DNA of 54,718 bases. Origin: Euryarchaeota archaeon UBA486. GTDB taxonomy: Archaea; Thermoplasmatota; Poseidoniia; Poseidoniales; Poseidoniaceae. The notes under the pieces are model-generated. The model did not search any database and had not been told where the DNA came from. It worked only from the letters and a program-made list of their open reading frames with translations. Below are positions 50,401 through 54,718 of this stretch, piece after piece (position 1 is the stretch's first letter; every line of letters begins with the position of its first letter). The stretch lies in the NCBI GenBank assembly GCA_002497765.1, contig DAET01000035.1:777-55494 (forward strand). The letters run 5' to 3'. The translations under genes were made by a program, and so were the position numbers.

Positions 50401-50498
50401 CTCACCACAGGAACGAGTAACTGGAGGGTGAACATCGTCACCAGCATGACCGAAATGCCGTGCTTTGACAGACCGTTGCCACCGTTGCCTGCTGACAT
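47400..50498 (-). CDS. Large secreted surface protein with C-terminal TM (function unknown)
   Basis: A 1032-residue protein I do not recognise. The signal peptide is near 12-34 (GISVMLVTMFTLQLLVPVVS). The long ectodomain (~35-960) is Thr/Ser/Asp-rich, with many N-x-S/T sites and Cys scattered in pairs (CIGGGTCDTYDHSDD early). One TM at ~946-970 (YFLIQFWVYPTIVLILLVMF) is followed by an Arg/Lys cluster and a ~55-residue tail. There is no TSP3 repeat. The membrane-near part (ITYVLPPGEFSDDISYRISV) resembles the stalk of archaeal pseudopilin-independent surface proteins, but this is weak. The start ATG lies ~26 nt from an ACTTGAAAGG element shared with the divergent TYW2 gene; longer upstream frames lack a signal peptide. 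Confidence 0.7.
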   Translation of the reverse strand: MSAGNGGNGLSKHGISVMLVTMFTLQLLVPVVSATGMQSCIGGGTCDTYDHSDDMTPHRQDWVEGTYVFDLVSTSSIELELTWAVREFERDSLGLGSGTTVGDTLESTDGLDANDGAPADLIRHTFDAETAGAGSPTVGQKLKSEVHSAIEDALTSGFGTVTSLSTEYITSFTSAGQTTTCSTDSSTDSQAEGATEDNVFEPPLCFQATASVDLLASNFNLVGSDNLDLERTYRGLLTMGAEVNTSFDLTTQPGHKADFVINPSSYSTVLGTDANGTLVARAGPPNYMAAEWSMDHMDAAETDSDLVQTVDLRMGHRNSSASPTVYIEEGSKAIDLNLVIDLSDEYAATIDFAAGLYYLDTETLSNWGINMFDVSSSASVPVVTSDGIRLAYHNDIVDLTQFTDQFPVGDIVEGLGSTIAGVGDITMSDLEWVSTTDGTGIFESAGGLNYSHSTGCTEPVAAGQVLHYCLEGPNAMDETYPIYLQTTSQPFSMRFIDIIIAQIDDSNSSVVDFLENVQASDLERLMNAGFSIEAVIGESFLNAIDLSGLPPADLTVDIILPDWVTTVDGTSTITLTKSLEASSSLDLSLTGLDPYDWEHEITNEEGRVVCYANQSTCVESDVAFDVASVNFNEWSGSFSFTMALDAELSIYRIGFVDGKRCFEETDIQACGQMEAFPSDLLRLIIDLSSRMEEPLDATVPIPWCEDAEIGDYFDDCDDLELEATRQGMKDLAKRMGELATDGIHGMGAIAAEIGGENNPFSVIDLSAFELITGISGIEAPDEIVSDDEPIVLSLRIPEVKFTIGTANGYSDLTSGDPTQIDLSIVTSGVQSVFHQPFQMTADLMTRALRSSYVGADGVSFPPTEQDTKTIRIRNANTSLPTEYEGVDSPIDGGAYSGPLTFTLPRGITVEDASSSAGNLIITEDGGRQTITYVLPPGEFSDDISYRISVGWIYFLIQFWVYPTIVLILLVMFVRRRRRKKKAKKSALANRQAAVNKAQIGDHEFADLAGFSSPALRHGETIEDMAYIDELSR

Positions 50499-50508
50499 AT
50501 CCGCCGCT

Positions 50509-50547
50509 AAGGACGGGAACTTGAAAGGAGTTACCCTCCTCGTCCTT
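50509..50547. promoter_or_regulatory. Symmetric divergent promoter spacer with inverted repeat
   Basis: AAGGACG (50509-50515) and CGTCCTT (50541-50547) form a spaced inverted repeat in the 51-base divergent spacer. ACTTGAAAGG (50519-50528) sits in its middle, about 26 nt from both ATGs (50498 minus, 50550 plus). One TATA-like element may thus serve both genes. The repeat could be an operator. Confidence 0.45.
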
Positions 50548-50549
50548 AC

Positions 50550-51686
50550 ATGGACCTCAGGGCCCCCACGACCTTTCTTGTCGTTGAGGCAAGCCAAGGT
50601 GAACGGGTGCATGGGCTCTTGAAAACCAACGGGTGGCTGGAGGCTCATGTCGAACCGCTGAGACAGGAAGCGGGGAGGATCGGTTTTCCACTCACTGCCG
50701 GGGCCGACAGCGAAACGGTTCGTGAAGTGGCGTGCTCTAAGCTTGGCGTCTCGTCGAAATGCATCGTGGCGGAGGTCGCTCGGAGGGATTCGGTTGACCC
50801 CCATCATCGGCTCACCAAGGCTGTCCAAGCCTGGCTTGACACCCACCAACCTTCGCTCAAGGCCGCCGCCCTCGTGCCCACAAAGTGGGAACGCTTGGGC
50901 GACTTGGCGCTGTTCCCCCAAGAATGGCGACACTCTGATGCATGGCCAACCGTTAGCCAGCACCCTAAGGCTAAAGCGTTGTGGGAGGCCATGGCGAAGG
51001 CCCTCAAGGTCACCTCCCTCGGCGTCCAAGCCCCCATCGCCGACGACACCTTTCGCTCATCCCAAGTTGAAATGCTGCTGGGCTCATCCGAGGTCGAATT
51101 CACCGACCACGGCCTCACCTACGCCTTTGACGCAGCCAAGGTCATGTTCTCATCAGGCAACGTCACCGAACGCCGTCGCATCGGTGCGATGAACATGCAA
51201 GGCGAAGTGGTGGTCGACGCGTATGCCGGCGTGGGCTACTACACCTTCCCCATGCTTGTTCACGCTGGTGCGGCCCACGTTCATGCCTGCGAAATCAACC
51301 CCGCCTCCATCGCTGGTCTCCGGGCTGGTGCAGCCGCGAACGACCTGCTGGACAGGTTGACCGTCCACGAAGGGGACAACCACGACACTCTCATTGAACT
51401 CAAAGGGGTGGCCGACCGGTGCCACCTCGGCTTGCTTCCCTCGAGCGAGCCCGTCTGGGAGGCGTGCCTGCTGGCCCTCAAGCCGAGCGGCGGTGTGCTT
51501 CACGTTCACATGAACGTCGAGGAAGAACGCATCGAGGCGTGGACGGCGGCCACCATCCACACGTTCGAGTCGCTCGTCGCCAAGCACGGGTCGGGGTTCA
51601 GTGTCCAAGCAGCGCACGTTGAACGCGTGAAATGGTTTGCCCCGAGGGTGCGCCACGTGGTGCTGGACCTCAGGTTCCGTCCGTGA
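50550..51686 (+). CDS. tRNA wybutosine-synthesising protein 2-like (TYW2/Taw2) transferase
   Basis: A 378-residue class I SAM-fold enzyme. The C-terminal domain matches TYW2/Trm5-family proteins closely: FDAAKVMFSSGNVTERRRIG, EVVVDAYAGVGYYTFPMLVH as motif I, AAHVHACEINPASI as motif II, then NHDTLIELKGVADRCHLGLL, LPSSEPVWEACLLAL and SGGVLHVHMNVEEE. The LG-x-[LI]-PSSE and H-[IV]-H-x-NV blocks are hallmarks of TYW2 rather than Trm5. TYW2 transfers the 3-amino-3-carboxypropyl group of SAM to the imidazopurine at position 37 of tRNA-Phe, and a tRNA-Phe gene lies earlier in this window. The N-terminal domain (~1-170) is divergent. It overlaps the convergent cyclophilin gene by 17 bases. Confidence 0.85.
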   Translation: MDLRAPTTFLVVEASQGERVHGLLKTNGWLEAHVEPLRQEAGRIGFPLTAGADSETVREVACSKLGVSSKCIVAEVARRDSVDPHHRLTKAVQAWLDTHQPSLKAAALVPTKWERLGDLALFPQEWRHSDAWPTVSQHPKAKALWEAMAKALKVTSLGVQAPIADDTFRSSQVEMLLGSSEVEFTDHGLTYAFDAAKVMFSSGNVTERRRIGAMNMQGEVVVDAYAGVGYYTFPMLVHAGAAHVHACEINPASIAGLRAGAAANDLLDRLTVHEGDNHDTLIELKGVADRCHLGLLPSSEPVWEACLLALKPSGGVLHVHMNVEEERIEAWTAATIHTFESLVAKHGSGFSVQAAHVERVKWFAPRVRHVVLDLRFRP

Positions 51687-52704
51687 TCTCGTCGCCTTCC
51701 ACGAGTTCGGCGACGATGAGCGCCTCGGCTTCGAGGATGCCTGGCTCTTCAGCGGTGAGCTTGGCCGAGGAGGCATCCTCGTCGTTGAAGCGTCGGTAGA
51801 CGACCATCGTGATGCCAACGCCCACCAGCACGACCGCCAACGGGAGGCCGATGATGAGCACCATGTCCTCCAGAAGGGAACCGTCGCCCTGCGCTTCCAC
51901 GACGGGGTTTCGGATGGTGCCGTCAGGGTCGGCGACGCCGATCATCTCCATGGAGTTGATGCGGGCTTCGAGCAAGGGTCGGCCACCAGAAGCGAACGGG
52001 TTGTCGAGGCCAGTGCCCGTCGGCTCATCGCTGGTGGGCACATCGGCGATGGCACGGATGTGCGTCATGCCGTGGCGGACGATGCCAAAGGTGGCGTAGC
52101 CTTCGTCGTCCCTGTTTTCGGGGTCAAGACCGTGTGCTTCTGTATCGGTGATGTACCATTGAGCGTCCGCTGAATCCGGGTCAACACTGCGGGCCATGGC
52201 CATGGCGCCGTCGACATGGGAGAGGTTGGCATCGTGCTCGAGTGGGATGGTCTCGCCCGTGCCGCCACTGCCACAAGATGGACTGGTGTTGGGGTAAACG
52301 CCAATCGTCTTGCAGGTGGGGTCGCCCGCTTGCGTGACGAAATCGTTGATGACACGATGGAAAAACACGCCGTCGTACAACCCCGATTCTATGTGTGCGA
52401 TCATGTTGTTCGTGGTGATGGGCGCCCATTGCTCAAACAATTCGATGATGACGGTGCCCTCTTCTCGGGCCGATGTCCATCCGGCCTGGTAGGAGACGTT
52501 CATCGAGATGACGGCGTTGCCGGTGTAGGACGACATCATTTGCGGACGGGATTCGTTGACCGTTGGTCGGTCGGTCCATTCGGCCGGGTCAAGACCGACG
52601 CTTCGCCACGCCGGTTCGTCTGCTTGCACGCCAACGGTGGTGGAGCCCACGACGGGCGCCAAGAAGAGCATCACGAGGAATACCCCAAGGCCGCGCTGGT
52701 GCAT
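51670..52704 (-). CDS. Secreted, membrane-anchored cyclophilin-type peptidyl-prolyl isomerase
   Basis: A 344-residue protein with an N-terminal signal peptide (GLGVFLVMLFLAPVVGS) and a C-terminal TM (~287-308), so the isomerase domain should face the outside. The domain has the cyclophilin core TVIIELFEQWAPITTNN, YDGVFFHRVINDFVTQAGDP, DGAMAMARSVDPDSADAQWY and TFGIVRHGM. The FFHRVI...QAGDP catalytic Arg and Gln set is present. Roughly 60 residues precede the domain. It likely assists folding of the many secreted repeat proteins encoded here (inference). The short cytoplasmic tail is acidic. A TTTTCATG box lies ~26 nt upstream of the ATG. Confidence 0.85.
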   Translation of the reverse strand: MHQRGLGVFLVMLFLAPVVGSTTVGVQADEPAWRSVGLDPAEWTDRPTVNESRPQMMSSYTGNAVISMNVSYQAGWTSAREEGTVIIELFEQWAPITTNNMIAHIESGLYDGVFFHRVINDFVTQAGDPTCKTIGVYPNTSPSCGSGGTGETIPLEHDANLSHVDGAMAMARSVDPDSADAQWYITDTEAHGLDPENRDDEGYATFGIVRHGMTHIRAIADVPTSDEPTGTGLDNPFASGGRPLLEARINSMEMIGVADPDGTIRNPVVEAQGDGSLLEDMVLIIGLPLAVVLVGVGITMVVYRRFNDEDASSAKLTAEEPGILEAEALIVAELVEGDEITDGT

Positions 52705-52794
52705 GACCGGGGATGGTCCACCCCTCCATGAAAACTACGGCGGCGAGGTGGTTGTGACCTCAACACCAAAAAGGGGGAGCGACGAGGGTTTTGC

Positions 52795-53166
52795 ATGGAC
52801 GAAGAATCAACCTTCATGCCCAACCTGACGCTTGGCTACGGACTTTTTCTGATGGTGTGGGGCATCGTTGTCGGCGTGCTCTCCACCAGTGATTCTCTGA
52901 CCCGCTTCATCCCATGTTTGCCCGGTCTAGGGCTGATGGTTAGCGGTGGCCTTGCCAAAAGCAACCCTGAGCAACGAAAACTCTGGATGCACGTGGCCGT
53001 TGTGCTCGGTCTCCTCAGCGCCATCTTGGGCACCCGCTTCTTCATGGTCATGGGCGACGGTATCGGCTACGCAAGCGGCTCCATGCTGATGTTGTTCCTC
53101 ACGGGTTCAGCCTACACGGCGCTGTGCGTGCGCTCGTTCATCCAAGCCCGCAAAGCAAGCGAGTAA
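52795..53166 (+). CDS. Small four-helix membrane protein
   Basis: A 123-residue hydrophobic protein not assigned to a family. About four TM segments are visible: LGYGLFLMVWGIVVGVLS, FIPCLPGLGLMVSGGLA, LWMHVAVVLGLLSAILGTRF and SGSMLMLFLTGSAYTALCV. It ends with a short basic tail. The arrangement resembles small uncharacterised proteins common near membrane hydrolases. ATG 52795 and ATG 52816 (MPNLTLGYG) are both possible starts; the first adds seven acidic residues. The next gene begins 38 bases later in the same direction, so co-transcription is likely. Confidence 0.6.
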   Translation: MDEESTFMPNLTLGYGLFLMVWGIVVGVLSTSDSLTRFIPCLPGLGLMVSGGLAKSNPEQRKLWMHVAVVLGLLSAILGTRFFMVMGDGIGYASGSMLMLFLTGSAYTALCVRSFIQARKASE

Positions 53167-53204
53167 AGCGTCATCCTCTTGACGGAGGGCCTGCTCCTCA
53201 ATTC

Positions 53205-54718
53205 ATGGCCGAGGACGATGCACCCATCGAGGTGGAACTCAAGGCCGTTGACAACAACACACAGCGCCAGTTGAACTTCTCCGCAGCGGCGACCGTGGCC
53301 TTCGCCTTCTCATTCCTGATGCTCGCGATGGTGTTCTCCGGCCCAGCCGCTGAAATGGGAGAAGAGAAGCCCGATTACTCAGTGGAATGGTGGAAGACCC
53401 CGCTGAGCGACCGCCACCTCATGGACCTCCCGATGGACACGCTCCGAGCCCAACTCCCCGTGAACGGCTCGTACGAGGCACTGCCCTACGAGGAGCATTT
53501 CGTGGAAGTTGAACTACCAGCCAGCGAACAAGACGCCGGCTTCCCTGGCCCAGCGCTGATGCACGTGGCCCTTTGGCTGCCCGATGTTCCCGAAGGCACG
53601 AAGATCCCCGTCATCATGACCATCCACCCCTACTACGACTTCGGCGGTGAAGGCGTCGCTGGGGACGATTCCGCCCCCAACACCGTGCCCGACGGCGGCG
53701 TAGGCAAGTGGGTTTACGACACCTTCGTGCCTCACGGTTACGCCCTCGCCCAAGCCTCAACCTTTGGGACGGGGCAGTCCACCCACTGTCAGGACGTCAA
53801 GGGGCTCGGTGAGCAAACCGGCATTCAAGCCGTGGTGGACTGGCTGGGCGAGCAAGAGTGGTCGAACGGCAACGTCGGCCTGATGGGCAAGTCCTACGCA
53901 GGCACCACCAACTGGGAAGCCGCCCAACAGCCCTCGCCCTATCTCAAGACCATCGTGCCCATTTCCGGCTCGATTGGTGTCCAAGAAATGTTCTATAGAA
54001 ACGGTTCCTCTGAAGCCAGAGCCATGCTCTATGACGCCCTCTACGAAGGGGCAACCACCGATGCCACCAGCGACGACTTGCGCATGTGCACCGACGACGT
54101 CATCGGCCCACTCAACCCACTCACCACCTGGGCCGGTGCTGAATTTGGCGGTGCAGAGTGGAACGACTATTGGGACGAGCGCCGCCACCTGCCCGACGTG
54201 CTCGCCAACTACGAGGGCAGCGTGTACCTGGTCTGGGGGATGCAGGACTGGAACGTTGACCCCTACCACGCCTTCCCGACCTACCAGCTGATGCGGGATG
54301 CTGGCATCAACGCACGAGCCATCGCCGGACAGTGGGCGCACAACTACCCCGACCAACCCGACCGCCACAGCGAGATGGGCAGCGGCTATGGTGCCGAAGC
54401 CTACCCCAACATGAGCCGCATGGACTGGGCGGTGGAACTCTATGGCTGGTTCAACTACTACCTCAAGGACATCGGTGAGGAGCCCGAGCCAATGGTTCAG
54501 ATTCAAACCCACGACGGCAAGTGGCACGTCGAGGAGACGTGGCCGCCAGAAGACATGGAATGGATGCCCGTGACCTTGGACGCCGTTGAAGGCGATGGAG
54601 GAACCGTCAACAGCAACAATCAGCGCTCGTTCACGCTCCCCGCTCTCGAAGAAGACGCTCACATCTCCGGCATGCCAACCCTCCACCTTTCGGTGAACAC
54701 GCTGGCCTGCAACGGCGG
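53205..54718 (+). CDS. S15/CocE-family serine hydrolase, membrane-anchored (3' truncated)
   Basis: At least 504 residues; the frame is open to the last base, so the C-terminus lies outside. One signal-anchor helix (~27-46, VAFAFSFLMLAM) makes it a type II membrane protein with the hydrolase domain outside. The alpha/beta-hydrolase core shows the nucleophile elbow GLMGKSYAGTTNWEA (G-x-S-Y-x-G, as in Xaa-Pro dipeptidyl peptidases and CocE), the acid in WGMQDWNVDPYHAF and the His in GQWAHNYPDQPD. A beta-sandwich follows (ISGMPTLHLSVNT). Family members cleave X-Pro dipeptides or ester substrates; here extracellular peptide scavenging is a fair guess. Start at ATG 53205 after GACGGAGGGC, a possible ribosome-binding site. 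Confidence 0.87.
   Translation, partial: MAEDDAPIEVELKAVDNNTQRQLNFSAAATVAFAFSFLMLAMVFSGPAAEMGEEKPDYSVEWWKTPLSDRHLMDLPMDTLRAQLPVNGSYEALPYEEHFVEVELPASEQDAGFPGPALMHVALWLPDVPEGTKIPVIMTIHPYYDFGGEGVAGDDSAPNTVPDGGVGKWVYDTFVPHGYALAQASTFGTGQSTHCQDVKGLGEQTGIQAVVDWLGEQEWSNGNVGLMGKSYAGTTNWEAAQQPSPYLKTIVPISGSIGVQEMFYRNGSSEARAMLYDALYEGATTDATSDDLRMCTDDVIGPLNPLTTWAGAEFGGAEWNDYWDERRHLPDVLANYEGSVYLVWGMQDWNVDPYHAFPTYQLMRDAGINARAIAGQWAHNYPDQPDRHSEMGSGYGAEAYPNMSRMDWAVELYGWFNYYLKDIGEEPEPMVQIQTHDGKWHVEETWPPEDMEWMPVTLDAVEGDGGTVNSNNQRSFTLPALEEDAHISGMPTLHLSVNTLACNG
53991..54000. repeat. TTCTATAGAA palindrome, copy 4 (inside S15 hydrolase)
   Basis: The 10-bp palindrome lies in codons for Phe-Tyr-Arg, using the rare AGA codon. 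It is the fourth copy in the window. Confidence 0.5.

Noticed and set aside
50550..51686. Trm5 (tRNA m1G37 methyltransferase)
   Set aside because: The LG-x-[LI]-PSSE and H-[IV]-H-x-NV blocks favour TYW2/Taw2; Trm5 typically has an NPP motif, not seen here.

Overview
The window reads as a gene-dense stretch of a planktonic archaeal chromosome, most likely a Marine Group II (Candidatus Poseidoniales) or closely related Thermoplasmata lineage. This is an inference. It rests on the mix of archaeal signals (TATA-like boxes about 26 nt upstream of start codons, a TYW2/Taw2-type tRNA enzyme, TrmB-type and stand-alone RAM-domain regulators) with bacterial-type enzymes (RNase PH, GTP cyclohydrolase II, UvrC). 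Very large secreted proteins built from Asp-rich thrombospondin-type-3-like repeats and a carotenoid pair next to a class II photolyase also fit. There is almost no intergenic space; no gap reaches 300 bases, and several neighbours overlap by 1 to 35 bases. No insertion sequence, CRISPR array or rRNA was seen.

Layout. Positions 1-3732: the 3' end of an RqcH/NFACT gene, a methyltransferase, an ArsC-like protein, a thiolase (minus) and RNase PH. 3820-3895: tRNA-Phe(GAA) with encoded CCA. 4017-10954: a five-TM membrane protein, Mog, dihydroorotase, an M32 carboxypeptidase (minus) and an M29-like protein that lacks metal ligands. 10962-24304: mostly minus-strand surface genes. These are an EF-hand/zinc-ribbon protein, a 2128-residue FG-GAP/TSP3 giant, and an operon of a TSP3 protein, a single-pass protein and a DUF4105 protein. 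A thiamine pyrophosphokinase lies between them on the plus strand.

24360-34335 looks like a light and oxidative-stress island around a divergent promoter region. On the minus strand are a Nudix hydrolase, a class II CPD photolyase and an SRPBCC-SDR fusion. On the plus strand are GTP cyclohydrolase II, a peroxiredoxin, a TrmB-like regulator and an ABC1/UbiB-type kinase. Phytoene desaturase and phytoene synthase follow, behind their own TATA box and a perfect 19-bp palindrome.

34341-43403: a BNR-repeat lipoprotein, two glycosyltransferases, a 1602-residue beta-helix/Ig-like surface protein and two tandem RAM proteins. 43406-54718: a winged-helix/STAND ATPase, UvrC, a third large membrane-anchored surface protein, TYW2, a membrane-anchored cyclophilin, a small membrane protein and the start of an S15/CocE-family hydrolase that runs off the end. 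Roughly a third of the sequence encodes secreted or surface-anchored proteins, several with Ca2+-type Asp-rich repeats and short cytoplasmic tails.
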